Part shown: piece after piece, positions 7,582 through 16,969 of the stretch
Layout: each line of letters begins with the position of its first letter
Position numbering within the stretch: the first letter of the stretch is position 1
Assembly (NCBI GenBank): GCA_965227155.1
Contig: OZ245731.1
Location: 4,030,001-4,094,000 of the forward strand
Length of the DNA: 64,000 nucleotides
Reading direction: 5' to 3'
Source: UBA6059 sp965227155
GTDB taxonomy: Bacteria; Bacteroidota; Bacteroidia; Cytophagales; Cyclobacteriaceae
Notes under the pieces: generated by a model
The model's input: only the letters and a program-made list of their open reading frames with translations
The model's database searches: none
What the model was told of the DNA's origin: nothing
Translations under genes and position numbers: made by a program

Positions 7582-7977
7582 ATGAATAACAAGGTTAGGA
7601 TTACAATCACAGATGATCATGACATAGTAAGTCTTGGCCTGACAGCATTGCTGACTACAGAGCCTACTTTTGAGGTAGTAGAATCATTTGCTAATGGGGA
7701 ACGATCAATTAGGGAAATACCTGGTATCAACCCCAATGTAGCCATAGTAGACATCAATATGCCGGGTATGAATGGCCTTGAAACGGCAAGACACCTAAGA
7801 GAGGAAATGCCCGATTTGAAGATTATTCTTCATTCGATGGAAGTGAAAGATTCCTACATCGAAGAGGCGAAAGCGATTGGAGTAAATGCTTATGTATCAA
7901 AATCCTCAGATATCACTAATCTGATTGGTACAATTAAGCATGTGTTGGTCCATGATGATTTCCGAAAAGTAGTATAA
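7582..7977 (+). CDS. receiver-only NarL-like response regulator
   Basis: The usable ATG is at 7582; the open frame extends upstream only through a TTG. The 131-residue product is a receiver domain with acidic cluster DDH (11–13) and phosphoacceptor D57 in VAIVDINMPGMNG. It resembles the receiver half of the regulator at 5343–6017 (both have the PxMNGL and SMEV segments) but stops where the LuxR helix-turn-helix would begin. A terminator hairpin starts almost directly after the stop, so this is not a sequence break inside a longer gene. It may compete for phosphate from the kinase encoded divergently, which is inference. Confidence 0.85.
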   Translation: MNNKVRITITDDHDIVSLGLTALLTTEPTFEVVESFANGERSIREIPGINPNVAIVDINMPGMNGLETARHLREEMPDLKIILHSMEVKDSYIEEAKAIGVNAYVSKSSDITNLIGTIKHVLVHDDFRKVV

Positions 7978-8008
7978 AAAAAAGCGGCCTCATCTGTAAA
8001 GGCCGCTT
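7978..8008 (-). terminator. Rho-independent terminator after isocitrate dehydrogenase gene
   Basis: AAGCGGCCT (7982–7990) pairs with AGGCCGCTT (8000–8008) around a 9-base loop. On the minus strand the stem is followed by a run of T residues, so it ends the transcript of the gene at 8030–9478. It also lies right after the convergent receiver gene and may stop that transcript less well. Confidence 0.85.
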
Positions 8009-8029
8009 GTATTGAATGCAATACATATA

Positions 8030-9478
8030 TTATTGCCCCTGACCTAATGAGAATTTGATCTCCCCATCAAACCGGCAAAGGTTTTCGGTCTTGATGATAT
8101 CCAAACCTGCTTCGCTGATTTGCTTACTCAGACTCACCACATCAGCATAGGAGCCGGGCTGGTCCATTTTATCAGTGGTAAACCTACAGCGCCAGTGATC
8201 GGTGCAGAATGTTTCCGGCAATCCATCGGGGTAAACCTTCACACCCCGATTGGTGATCAGCTTGATCTCAAAAGGCCCTGATTTATACTTGCTAAGCTCA
8301 TTGCCCAATACGTTAGGATCCCTGTTTTCGCCATTCCAGTGAATGAAGATATCCACACCAACAAGCTCCTTTTTGGCAGGCTTCTGTACTTTAAAGCTTC
8401 CCTGAATGCTGTGGTTGCTGCTCTTATCATAATGTACAGCAGGAAGTTTATCAGGCTTTTGCCCTATACGCTCAATAATGGCTTTTGCAAAACCTTTGGT
8501 ACCAACTTTTTCTTTACTGGTCCCTTCTTTAAACAGGTCATAAGTGTGGATGCCATCTTCCAGAGTCTTCAGCCAGGCATTGTGTACTTTCTCTGCAACC
8601 TCCGGCTGACCGATGTACACCATCATTTGTATGGCACCCAATAGGAGGCCTGATGGGTTTGCCATATCCTGTCCGGCGCGGCGTGGCGCAGAGCCATGAA
8701 TCGCTTCAAACATGGCATAGTCCGCACCAATATTAGCACTACCGCCAAGCCCTACCGAACCGGTAATTTGGGCTGCTACGTCAGAAAGTATATCCCCATA
8801 TAAGTTTGGCATCACCACCACATCGAAATTCTCAGGTGTATCAGCAAGCTTGGCTGCACCAATATCCACAATCCAATGCTCAGACTCGATCTCAGGATAA
8901 TCCTTGGCAATATCATCAAAGGTTTTGTGGAACAATCCATCCGTCAGCTTCATGATGTTGTCTTTGGTGAAGCAGGTCACCTTTTTACGGCCGTAGGCTT
9001 TGGCATATTCAAAGGCAAAGCGGACAATTTTTTCTGTGCCGGGCTTAGTGATCAGCTTGAGGCATTGGGTTACTTCGTCGGTCTGTTGGTGTTCAATGCC
9101 CGCGTACAGATCTTCCTCATTTTCACGAATAATTACTACATCCATAACAGGATGCTTGGTCGCAACATAGGGATGATATGAGATACATGGCCTTACGTTG
9201 GCATAAAGGCCCAGCGTCTTACGTGTAGTTACATTAAGACTCTTGAAACCACCACCCTGTGGCGTAGTGATAGGCGCTTTAAGAAAAACCTTGGTACGCC
9301 GTAGTGACTCCCAGGCTTCTGGCATGATACCGGCCGTGTGGCCTTTGAGGTATACATTTTCACCGATTTCAATTTCTTCAATATCAATTTGGGCACCAGC
9401 AGCCAGTAGTACCTCCAGTGTGGCATCCATGATTTCCGGACCTATGCCATCACCTTTTGCGACAGTAATTTTTTTCAT
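8030..9478 (-). CDS. icd: isocitrate dehydrogenase, long Thermus-like form
   Basis: A 482-residue member of the isocitrate/isopropylmalate dehydrogenase family. It begins KKITVAKGDGIGPEIMDATLEVL, and carries RKTLGLYANVRPC (substrate arginines), IIRENEEDLYAGIEHQ, the metal-binding NLYGDILSDVAAQITGSVG segment, and the nucleotide-binding HGSAPRRAGQDMANPSGLLLGA. It converts isocitrate to 2-oxoglutarate in the TCA cycle. After about residue 340 it has an extra C-terminal domain (VGVDIFIHWNGENRDPNVLG and on to the end) that E. coli-type enzymes lack but Thermus-type enzymes have. It is divergent from a LysR regulator across 75 AT-rich bases and ends at a clear terminator. NADP use is typical of the family but not shown by sequence alone. 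Confidence 0.9.
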   Translation of the reverse strand: MKKITVAKGDGIGPEIMDATLEVLLAAGAQIDIEEIEIGENVYLKGHTAGIMPEAWESLRRTKVFLKAPITTPQGGGFKSLNVTTRKTLGLYANVRPCISYHPYVATKHPVMDVVIIRENEEDLYAGIEHQQTDEVTQCLKLITKPGTEKIVRFAFEYAKAYGRKKVTCFTKDNIMKLTDGLFHKTFDDIAKDYPEIESEHWIVDIGAAKLADTPENFDVVVMPNLYGDILSDVAAQITGSVGLGGSANIGADYAMFEAIHGSAPRRAGQDMANPSGLLLGAIQMMVYIGQPEVAEKVHNAWLKTLEDGIHTYDLFKEGTSKEKVGTKGFAKAIIERIGQKPDKLPAVHYDKSSNHSIQGSFKVQKPAKKELVGVDIFIHWNGENRDPNVLGNELSKYKSGPFEIKLITNRGVKVYPDGLPETFCTDHWRCRFTTDKMDQPGSYADVVSLSKQISEAGLDIIKTENLCRFDGEIKFSLGQGQ

Positions 9479-9553
9479 TTTTTGTTTGCAAAACTAATCG
9501 TCTCATTGATAAGTTATTATTTATATTTATTATGTAAATCATAATGATATTTT

Positions 9554-10450
9554 ATGAACTACACTTTGAACCAGTTACAGATATTTTTGAAGGTGTCGGA
9601 TTTGCAAAGCGTGACCAGGGCAGCAGAGGAGTTGCACATGACACAACCTGCAGTCTCTATACAGTTGCGCAATTTTCAGGATCAATTTGATGTGCCTCTG
9701 TTTGAGATTGTCAAAAAACGCCTCTATATCACCGACTTTGGTAGCGAAATTGCAACCCTGGCCCGTAAAATCCTACAGGATATCGACTATATCAATCTGC
9801 AGACCCAGGCTTTTAAAGGCCTGCTGGCAGGCAGACTCAAAATATCTTCTGCTTCCACAGGTAAGTATATTATTCCCTATTTCCTGAATGATTTTCTAAA
9901 TGCCCACCCCGAAATAGATGTAACACTTGATGTGACCAATAAAACAAGGGTAATTCAAAGCCTAATCAAAAATGAAATCGATTTTGCTTTAATATCGGTA
10001 GTCCCGGAAGGTCTGGATACCGAACAGGAGCTATTGATGGATAACAAGCTCTACCTGATTGGGCCAGCCCATACGCAACAAAGCCAACTGCCCTTGATAT
10101 ACAGGGAGGAAGGGTCTGCAACAAGGGCTGCTATGGAGACATTTTTTGGTAAGACCGGCAAACAGCAAAAAACCATTGAACTGACTTCCAATGAGGCCGT
10201 AAAGCAGGCTGTAATCGCCGGTTTAGGGCAATCCATAGTACCGTTGATCGGTCTGCGGAATGAGCTTACCAATGGTGATATAAAGATACTTCCATACAAA
10301 GGATTGCCACGGGTTACCCAATGGCGGCTGGTATGGTTAAAGGAAAAAAAGCTAAGTCCTGTTGCCAATGCCTATTTAGCTTTCATCCAAAAAGAGAAGG
10401 AGCGCATAAGACTGGAAAAGTTTGATTGGTATATTGATTTTAAGGGGTGA
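9554..10450 (+). CDS. LysR-family transcriptional regulator
   Basis: A 298-residue LysR-type regulator. The N-terminal winged helix-turn-helix is MNYTLNQLQIFLKVSDLQSV, then TRAAEELHMTQPAVSIQLRNFQ; the rest is a periplasmic-binding-protein-like effector domain that includes GRLKISSASTGKYIIPYFL. It is transcribed divergently from icd, an arrangement in which LysR proteins often control the neighbour and themselves. The subclass looks closest to CbbR/CysB-like regulators of central metabolism, but the ligand cannot be read from the sequence. The palindromic repeat cluster at 10460–10566 follows directly after its stop. Confidence 0.92.
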   Translation: MNYTLNQLQIFLKVSDLQSVTRAAEELHMTQPAVSIQLRNFQDQFDVPLFEIVKKRLYITDFGSEIATLARKILQDIDYINLQTQAFKGLLAGRLKISSASTGKYIIPYFLNDFLNAHPEIDVTLDVTNKTRVIQSLIKNEIDFALISVVPEGLDTEQELLMDNKLYLIGPAHTQQSQLPLIYREEGSATRAAMETFFGKTGKQQKTIELTSNEAVKQAVIAGLGQSIVPLIGLRNELTNGDIKILPYKGLPRVTQWRLVWLKEKKLSPVANAYLAFIQKEKERIRLEKFDWYIDFKG

Positions 10451-10459
10451 GTGCAGACA

Positions 10460-10566
10460 AAAACCTCCAAGGTTTTCAAAACTTTGTAAGTCTGAAGTAA
10501 CAACTTTTGGAAAGTTTAGAACTTTCCAAAAGTTTCGGTCTTACCGCAATAAAACCTTGAAGGTTT
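10460..10566. repeat. palindromic repeat cluster (decayed B, intact A, half B)
   Basis: Palindrome A is intact at 10502–10535 (AACTTTTGGAAAGTTT, then the mirrored arm). Before it, from 10460, is the left part of palindrome B (AAACCTCCAAGGTTTTC) with a degraded right arm, and after it, at 10551–10566, lies AAAACCTTGAAGGTTT, which resembles a right half of B. The spacer between A and the half B (TCTTACCGCAAT) resembles the spacer of the copies at 18072–18087 and 28397–28428. This is the most decayed copy of a dispersed repeat pair found at five places in the window. Confidence 0.85.
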
Positions 10567-10578
10567 AAAGGAAGAAAA

Positions 10579-10601
10579 CCCCCAATCAAACTGATCAGGG
10601 G
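10579..10601 (-). terminator. hairpin at end of RND efflux operon
   Basis: On the minus strand CCCCTGATCA pairs, with wobbles, with TGATTGGGGG around a short loop and is followed by TTTTC. It lies 74 bases after the stop of the outer membrane factor gene and probably ends that operon. Confidence 0.6.
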
Positions 10602-10674
10602 CTTTGCTCCAACCTTAGACATGAAAAACAAGCACACTTGTCCTCATAAAATCACTTCCCCAAGTGATTTACCT

Positions 10675-12105
10675 TTAGTTCCATCCACCACCAAGAGCCC
10701 TGTACATATTGACCCAGGCAATCATTTGTGCGCGTTTGGTTTCAACAAGGTCAAACCTTGATTCCAAAGCATCTCGCTGTGTAAGAAGTACCTCCATATA
10801 ATCTGCTCTTGCTGACCTGAAAAGGTTATTGGAAATAGCAATAGATTCCGTCAGGGCGTCCACCTGTTGGGACTGCAGGTCAAAGCTATTTTGCAAATTG
10901 CTGATATTCGACAATTGATTGACAACCTCGATATAGGCATTCAGTACTGTCTGTTCATAATCTATTACAGTTTGTATTTGCCGTGCATTTGCGCTACTGT
11001 AGGTTGCTTTTATGGCATTTCTGTTGATCAACGGTGCACTGATGTCTCCAAGTAGATTATAGATCAATGATTCTGGAGTGGTCAATAAATAATCGGCCTT
11101 AAAAGCCTGAAAACCAAGCCCCGCTCTTAAATCCAATCTTGGAAAAAAGTTGGCTCTTGCACTTTTCACATCAAGGGATGCGGCAGCCAATTCAAGTTCT
11201 GCCTGTCTTATATCCGGTCTGTTTTCCAGCAACTGTGCCGGCAGACCTGTATAAACCGTATCTACCGGCATAGAAAGTAAATCCTGGTTGGTTCTGGGTA
11301 TGGCTTGAGGATATCTACCTACCAGGAAATTGATCCTGTTTTCAGTTTCAATGATACTTTGCCTGATCATATATTGAAGGCTTTGCGTACGAAGTACTTC
11401 TGCCTCAAACCTTTTCACAGCCAGTTCTGTAACCCTCGCCGATTGCTTTTGTAGCCTTACGATCTGAAGTGCATTCTGCTGGATATCGATATTTTGCTGC
11501 ACAATAGCGAGCTGGTTATCCAGCGCTAAAAGCTCGAAATAGGCATCTGCAATCTCTGCGATCAGGTTAGTCACAAGGAAGTTTTTACCTTCCTGGGTAG
11601 CCAGATATCGCATCGTAGCTGATTTTTTGGCATTCCTGAGTCTTTTCCAAACGTCAACTTCCCACTGCACAGAGGCACCCAGCATGAGATCGCTTAGCGG
11701 TTCAGGAAACTCTTCGCCCGGTTCAATATCTGTGGTAGCTTCCAGGGCACCATTTCGGGTGTACCGGCCCACTTTATCTACTCCGGTGCCTACATTCAGA
11801 TCTACAAACGGCAGATACTCACCTTTTCTTGCCCTTACTTCATTTTGTTCAATTTGTATTTGTTGAAGGAATATATTGAGTTCCTGATTATTGAGCAATG
11901 CAGTGTCGATCAGGCTGATCAATACTGGATCATTAAAATAATCCCGCCAGTTTATGGTAGCGGAATTATTTTGACCGGATGCATCATTATAGGTTTCTGG
12001 TAATCTATCAGTGGTTTCCTGAGTGGTTAGTTCTGGTAAACAGGAACTTAATAACCCCACAAATAGTATTCCCAGGATGCTTATTTTATAGATATGGTTA
12101 GTCAT
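10675..12105 (-). CDS. RND efflux outer membrane lipoprotein (OprM/NodT type)
   Basis: I place the start at 12105 (MTNHIYKISILGILFVGLLSSC), giving 476 residues with a lipoprotein signal whose lipobox is LLSSC. Earlier in-frame starts lie within the RND gene. Two outer membrane efflux protein repeats follow, with NWRDYFNDPVLISLIDTALL, GASVQWEVDVWKRLRN and the mid-protein LLENRPDIRQAELELAAA that is typical of OprM/TolC-like channels. It forms the outer membrane duct for the pump encoded by the two preceding genes. Its start overlaps the pump gene end by 8 bases (ATGACTAA), so translation is coupled. Confidence 0.94.
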   Translation of the reverse strand: MTNHIYKISILGILFVGLLSSCLPELTTQETTDRLPETYNDASGQNNSATINWRDYFNDPVLISLIDTALLNNQELNIFLQQIQIEQNEVRARKGEYLPFVDLNVGTGVDKVGRYTRNGALEATTDIEPGEEFPEPLSDLMLGASVQWEVDVWKRLRNAKKSATMRYLATQEGKNFLVTNLIAEIADAYFELLALDNQLAIVQQNIDIQQNALQIVRLQKQSARVTELAVKRFEAEVLRTQSLQYMIRQSIIETENRINFLVGRYPQAIPRTNQDLLSMPVDTVYTGLPAQLLENRPDIRQAELELAAASLDVKSARANFFPRLDLRAGLGFQAFKADYLLTTPESLIYNLLGDISAPLINRNAIKATYSSANARQIQTVIDYEQTVLNAYIEVVNQLSNISNLQNSFDLQSQQVDALTESIAISNNLFRSARADYMEVLLTQRDALESRFDLVETKRAQMIAWVNMYRALGGGWN

Positions 12106-15100
12106 TGTTCTTTCCTTTTTGGTCATCACTTGATTGCTGAGACTTTTTATTGTGGATTTCTTTAAGCATGATATCCCGCTCTTCCATGGTATGTACATAT
12201 TCTTCAGAGAAGGGCTCAGATACTTCACCTTTAATGAGCGATTTACCTTCAATCATTTTTCCGAAAGTGTAATAAAGTCCTGGAATAATGAGTACGCCTA
12301 TCAGGGTACCCAGCAGCATACCACCCATAGCAGAGGAACCAATCGTTTTGTTACCAACAGCACCGGCACCATGCGAGATTACAAGTGGTATCAATCCTGC
12401 AATAAAGGCAAATGAGGTCATCAATATAGGCCTGAACCGAACTTTGGCTCCTTCTATAGCTGCCTCGTAGATGGTAGCACCTTCCCGGTGTTTCTGTACA
12501 GCAAATTCCACGATTAAAACTGCATTCTTACCCAGAAGACCTACCAACATGATCAGCCCTACTTGAGCGTATACATCGTTGGCTAGGCCCATCATCTTAA
12601 GCATTAGAAATGAGCCGAATACACCTACAGGTAGAGAAAAGATCACAGCCAGCGGCAATAGGAAGCTTTCATACTGTCCTGCCAGTACCAGATAAACGAA
12701 TATGATTACGATCACGAAAATGAATAATGCTTCATTTCCTCTTCTTGATTCATCATAGGAGAGGTCTTCAAAGGCGATATCATAACCTTTGGGTAGCGTA
12801 TTAGCAGCAACTTCACGTATCGCGGCAATGGCATCGCCGGTCGTATAACCTTCTGCCGGTAAGCCTCTTATTGAGGCAGAGTTGTACAGGTTGAACCGTG
12901 TGATCTCATTGGGCCCCTGTCTCTTATGCAGCTTCATAAATGAGGAATAGGGCACCATCTCATCACGGTCATTTTTCACAAAATAATCGTCAAGATCAGA
13001 TGGAAATCTGCGGTATTCCGGGGATGCTTGTACATGCACTTTGAAAAACCTGCCAAACCTGATGAAGCCTTGCTCATAGGTACTGCCTATCATTATGTTA
13101 AGGTTTTCCATAGCCTGACCGATGGAAACACCCTTTTGCATCGCTACCTCATTGTCAATTTCTATTTCGTATTGAGGATAGTTGGCAGCATAGAAAGTAA
13201 ATAAGCCAGTAATTTCTTCCCTCGCCTCTAATTTGGCCATGAAATTTTTGTTGATCTCATCAAAGTTGAGGTAGTCTACTTCATTGGTTTTGTCCAATAA
13301 TCGCATGGAGAATCCACCGGAGGTACCAAATCCGGGCACGGCTGGCGGCTCAAAATACTCAATGATGGCACCGATATCCCTGGTTTTTTCCTCCAGCTCT
13401 TCCATGATCTCATGTACTGAATGTTTTCTGTCTGACCAGTTTTTAAGGTTGATCAGGCAGGTACCGGCATTAGAGCCGCGGCCTTCTGTCATGATCTCAT
13501 AGCCCGCCAAAGCTGATACCGATTCAATACCTTCTATTTCTTCGGCGATTTCCTGTAGTTGGTGCGCGACCTGGTTGGTTCTTTCCAAAGTAGCCCCCGG
13601 TGCAGTTTGAATGATGGCATAAATGGTACCCTGATCCTCATTGGGGATAAAGCCCGAGGGTAGGGTCACGCTCTCAAAGTAAATGCCAATGCCAAATGCC
13701 AGAAGAATACCCCACGTTATCATTTTTCGGTTTACGATTTTTCGAAGTATGCCAACATACCGACCGGTTAGATTCTCAAACCAGGAATTGAAACCATCGA
13801 GCAGCTTATCGAAGATGGTCTTTTTCTTGCTGGCGTGTGGTTTCAGCAGCATGGCACATAACACAGGTGTTAATGTAAGTGCTACTACTGCAGAGAGGGA
13901 TATGGCACTGGCCATGGTAATGCCAAATTGCCGGTAGAAAGTACCTACAGGACCTGGCATAAAAGTGATGGGTAAAAACACCGAAACCATCACAAGGGTA
14001 ATAGCTATAATGGCACCACTGATTTCTCCCATTACTTCTTTTACTGCCTGGTAAGGTGACAAACCTTTATCATGCATCTTGGCATGGACAGCTTCCACCA
14101 CTACGATAGCATCGTCTACCACAATACCAATAGCAAGCACCAGGGCAAATAGGGTAATCAGGTTGATGGAAAGTCCAAAGACCTGCAGGATAAAAAAGGT
14201 TCCAATCAGCGATACTGGTACGGCTATAATAGGAATAAGCGTAGACCGCCAGTCACCTAAGAAAATGAAAACAACCAACGCCACCAATATGAAGGCATCT
14301 CGCAGTGTATGAATAACCTGCTCTATGGAGGCATCCAGAAAGCTCGACACATCATAGCTGATTTTATAGTCGAATCCGGCCGGAAAGGATTCCTCCATTT
14401 CTGAAAGCTTCTTCTTTACCTCTTCAATAACCTCCGATGCGTTACTACCTGCTGTTTGCTTCAGTACGATGGAAGCCGATGGATAACCATCCAGATTGGA
14501 ATAGATATCAAAAAACTCACTACCCATTTCTACAGTAGCAATATCCCTAAGGTGTATGTTTTCACCCTCTTCATTGGCCCTAATGATGATGTTTTCATAT
14601 TGCTCCGGTTTGTTGTACCGTCCTGCGTATGACAGTACATACTCCAGTGATTGGGCTTCTTTACTATCTGCACGACCCAACCGACCTGGCCTTCCTATGA
14701 TACTCTGATCCAGCATGGCCTCCATTACTTCTTCAGAGGAGATATTGTAAGCCCTCATGCGGTCAGGCTTCAGCCACACCCGCATGGCGTATTGCCGGCT
14801 TCCCAGTATTTGTGCCCTTGCAATGCCATTGATCCGCTGGATTTCCGGGATCATATTTACATTGGCGTAGTTGTACAGGAACTTCTCGTCATCTTCCTTA
14901 TTCTTACTGTACAGGTTTACATACATCAGCATACTGGGCTGAATAGGGGTGATGATGACCCCTTCGCGCTGAACCAGAGGAGGCAACAATGGCAGTACCT
15001 GGTCAACCCTTGTCTTTACCATCACTACCGCCTGGTTGGGGTCGGTGCCCGGTTCAAAGATGACCCTTATGGTAGCCTCGCCGGCACTGGTAGCATCCGA

Positions 15101-15340
15101 GGATATGTATCGCATGCCCTGCACTCCATTGATGGCTTGCTCTAGCGGTATAAGGGTAGAGTTTACCAATACTTCTGCGCTGGAACCGGGAAATGCAATG
15201 AATATATTGACTGTGGTTGGGGCGATCTGTGGGAATTGTGAAATAGGCAGGGTCTTGATCGCAAGGGTGCCGGTGAATAACAGCACTATAGATATCACAA
15301 TAGCCAATACAGGTCGCTGTATTATTCTACTTATTAACAT
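12098..15340 (-). CDS. RND efflux pump, HAE-1/AcrB family
   Basis: A 1080-residue inner membrane proton-driven exporter. It starts MLISRIIQRPVLAIVISIVLL (TM1). The family marker GIVVDDAIVVVEAVHAKM supplies the TM4 acidic pair, GLLGKNAVLIVEFA supplies the TM10 lysine, and GPVGTFYRQFGITMASAISLSAVVALTLTPVL is the usual TM5–TM6 segment. Two large periplasmic loops carry the porter domains. Substrates are usually hydrophobic drugs, dyes or bile-like compounds. It lies between the membrane fusion gene (24-base gap) and the outer membrane factor (8-base overlap), so all three parts of the tripartite pump are present. The charged C-terminal tail of about 45 residues is slightly longer than in AcrB. 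Confidence 0.97.
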   Translation of the reverse strand: MLISRIIQRPVLAIVISIVLLFTGTLAIKTLPISQFPQIAPTTVNIFIAFPGSSAEVLVNSTLIPLEQAINGVQGMRYISSDATSAGEATIRVIFEPGTDPNQAVVMVKTRVDQVLPLLPPLVQREGVIITPIQPSMLMYVNLYSKNKEDDEKFLYNYANVNMIPEIQRINGIARAQILGSRQYAMRVWLKPDRMRAYNISSEEVMEAMLDQSIIGRPGRLGRADSKEAQSLEYVLSYAGRYNKPEQYENIIIRANEEGENIHLRDIATVEMGSEFFDIYSNLDGYPSASIVLKQTAGSNASEVIEEVKKKLSEMEESFPAGFDYKISYDVSSFLDASIEQVIHTLRDAFILVALVVFIFLGDWRSTLIPIIAVPVSLIGTFFILQVFGLSINLITLFALVLAIGIVVDDAIVVVEAVHAKMHDKGLSPYQAVKEVMGEISGAIIAITLVMVSVFLPITFMPGPVGTFYRQFGITMASAISLSAVVALTLTPVLCAMLLKPHASKKKTIFDKLLDGFNSWFENLTGRYVGILRKIVNRKMITWGILLAFGIGIYFESVTLPSGFIPNEDQGTIYAIIQTAPGATLERTNQVAHQLQEIAEEIEGIESVSALAGYEIMTEGRGSNAGTCLINLKNWSDRKHSVHEIMEELEEKTRDIGAIIEYFEPPAVPGFGTSGGFSMRLLDKTNEVDYLNFDEINKNFMAKLEAREEITGLFTFYAANYPQYEIEIDNEVAMQKGVSIGQAMENLNIMIGSTYEQGFIRFGRFFKVHVQASPEYRRFPSDLDDYFVKNDRDEMVPYSSFMKLHKRQGPNEITRFNLYNSASIRGLPAEGYTTGDAIAAIREVAANTLPKGYDIAFEDLSYDESRRGNEALFIFVIVIIFVYLVLAGQYESFLLPLAVIFSLPVGVFGSFLMLKMMGLANDVYAQVGLIMLVGLLGKNAVLIVEFAVQKHREGATIYEAAIEGAKVRFRPILMTSFAFIAGLIPLVISHGAGAVGNKTIGSSAMGGMLLGTLIGVLIIPGLYYTFGKMIEGKSLIKGEVSEPFSEEYVHTMEERDIMLKEIHNKKSQQSSDDQKGKNND

Positions 15341-15364
15341 GTCTTTTTAGATTAGTTGTGGTGA

Positions 15365-16444
15365 TTATTCTGAGTATAAATCCAGGTTTTGTATGACCAT
15401 TTCCGGATCAGCAAATTCATGCTTTATCTTGTCACCATCCTTGACCTTGCGAAGGCCATCCAGCAGGAAGATGTCATTTTCGGAAAGGCCTCTCTTTACC
15501 TCATACAAATGGGGCAACTCAGCACCTACTGTAATCTGCCTGGAATGAATGATGCCATCATCACCCAGCACAAAGACATATTTTTTATCCAGAATCTCAA
15601 AGGTTGATTTTTGAGGGATTAAAAGCGCATTTTTTAATGGAGCATCCACCAGGATATTACCGGTTTCACCATGCCGCAGTAAGCCTTTGGGGTTAGGAAA
15701 TGTGGCCCTGAAGGCAATATTGCCGGTTTCGTTATTAAAATCCGCTTCAATTGCTGTAACCTTTCCAGGGTAATCAAACAGCACATTGTTGGCCATTTTA
15801 AACTTCACATTGATTACACTGTCTTTCGTCACTTTGGTTTTGTAATCAAGGTATTCAGCCTCTGGTACATTGAAATAAACCCACATGGCGTGGTTATCGG
15901 ATAGGGTGGTTAGCAATTCACCTTCTTCTACCAGGCTACCCTGCCGCACATGAAAATGATCCATGATGCCATCAAAAGGGGCGCGTACCTGTGTGAAGTC
16001 CAGATGCACCTGGGCAAGGGCTAATTCTGCTTTGGCCTTATCCAGCTTGGCTTTGGCCAGGGCCAGTTCGTTGGGTGCTACCACATTGCTTTCGGCCAGT
16101 TGCTTGGTGTTTTGATATTCAATTTCAGCAAAATCTGCTTCTGCTTTGGCACGTTGCAACTCTGCCTGATACAGGCGGGGCATAATCTGAAACATGAGTT
16201 GCCCTTTTTTGATGAATTGGCCTTCATCCACATATATGTTCTCCAGGTATCCTTTTTCAAGAGCGCGAAGCTCTATGTGTTGGATAGAATGTACCTGGCT
16301 TACATAATTGCGGGTAATAACTGTATCTTTCTTGATGGGACTTGTTACCTGAAAAGTTGATTCAAGGTGATGGTCCTCTTTATGTGATTCGCAACCAAAG
16401 AGCATAATAAATGCTCCGGTTACTATAAATATCATGTTTTTCAT
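15365..16444 (-). CDS. RND efflux membrane fusion lipoprotein (HlyD/AcrA type)
   Basis: A 359-residue periplasmic adaptor. The N-terminus MKNMIFIVTGAFIMLFGCESH is a lipoprotein signal with lipobox LFGC. A lipoyl/barrel-sandwich part contains IELRALEKGYLENIYVDEGQFIKKGQLMF and its partner RAPFDGIMDHFHVRQGSLVEEGE. Between them is the helical hairpin (AELQRAKAEADFAEIEYQN to AELALAQVHLDFTQ). It links the inner membrane pump to the outer membrane channel. It is the first gene of the three-gene efflux operon. No regulator gene is adjacent. Confidence 0.95.
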   Translation of the reverse strand: MKNMIFIVTGAFIMLFGCESHKEDHHLESTFQVTSPIKKDTVITRNYVSQVHSIQHIELRALEKGYLENIYVDEGQFIKKGQLMFQIMPRLYQAELQRAKAEADFAEIEYQNTKQLAESNVVAPNELALAKAKLDKAKAELALAQVHLDFTQVRAPFDGIMDHFHVRQGSLVEEGELLTTLSDNHAMWVYFNVPEAEYLDYKTKVTKDSVINVKFKMANNVLFDYPGKVTAIEADFNNETGNIAFRATFPNPKGLLRHGETGNILVDAPLKNALLIPQKSTFEILDKKYVFVLGDDGIIHSRQITVGAELPHLYEVKRGLSENDIFLLDGLRKVKDGDKIKHEFADPEMVIQNLDLYSE

Positions 16445-16569
16445 TTAGTCAAATGATTGGTAAAAATTGATAATAAAATAGGGGAAGGTCTGGCGACCAT
16501 GGCTGATGGTGGAAAGCTCGTCTTTAGTCCAAACTTTCTATGAACCAGCCGGTAAAATGACTAAATGAA

Positions 16570-16893
16570 TTAACAGTGAAGCTTCAACTGATGGAAGAGA
16601 ATATACCGTTTTGGGGATTTGCTGTGATCATATGGTAAATAACTTTTACCATGCTTGATGAATCCAGCAGCGGTATTGGTGAAGGCGTAGATTCCGGGGA
16701 CAAGTGTGTCGCTGTTGCCGTCAGAATCATCTTTAGACTCAAAGGATTCAGCCTCTTTTAATTCCTCCTTTTGCTCGCTGGTTTCTATCTCAGCAACAAC
16801 ATTTTCATCTTGAATCAACTCGATCCAGATGAAATCTGTCACTGCCAACGACAGCACTAAGGAAAATAAAATATGGATAAAACCCTTTTTCAC
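16570..16893 (-). CDS. small secreted protein of unknown function
   Basis: A 107-residue open frame starting MKKGFIHILFSLVLSLAVTDF, a good signal peptide or single membrane anchor. The middle is strongly acidic (EIETSEQKEELKEAESFESKDDSD), and the end is basic and aromatic (SPKRYILFHQLKLHC). I do not recognise a family. It lies 125 bases upstream of the efflux adaptor on the same strand, so cotranscription is possible but not tight. Short length and lack of a family make the gene call tentative; the signal sequence and compositional pattern argue that it is real. Confidence 0.5.
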   Translation of the reverse strand: MKKGFIHILFSLVLSLAVTDFIWIELIQDENVVAEIETSEQKEELKEAESFESKDDSDGNSDTLVPGIYAFTNTAAGFIKHGKSYLPYDHSKSPKRYILFHQLKLHC

Positions 16894-16969
16894 CGATACA
16901 AATGTAGAAAAATTTAGAATAGAAAAATGTTTGGTAACTTTTTATATCAATACTATGATAAAAGTCATA

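Noticed and set aside
12106..12252. 49-residue N-terminal extension of the outer membrane efflux lipoprotein
   Set aside because: It lies inside the RND pump gene and would hide the lipoprotein signal.
10675..16444. Efflux operon as part of a mobile resistance island
   Set aside because: No integrase, transposase or terminal repeats directly frame it; the palindromes nearby belong to the wider dispersed family.
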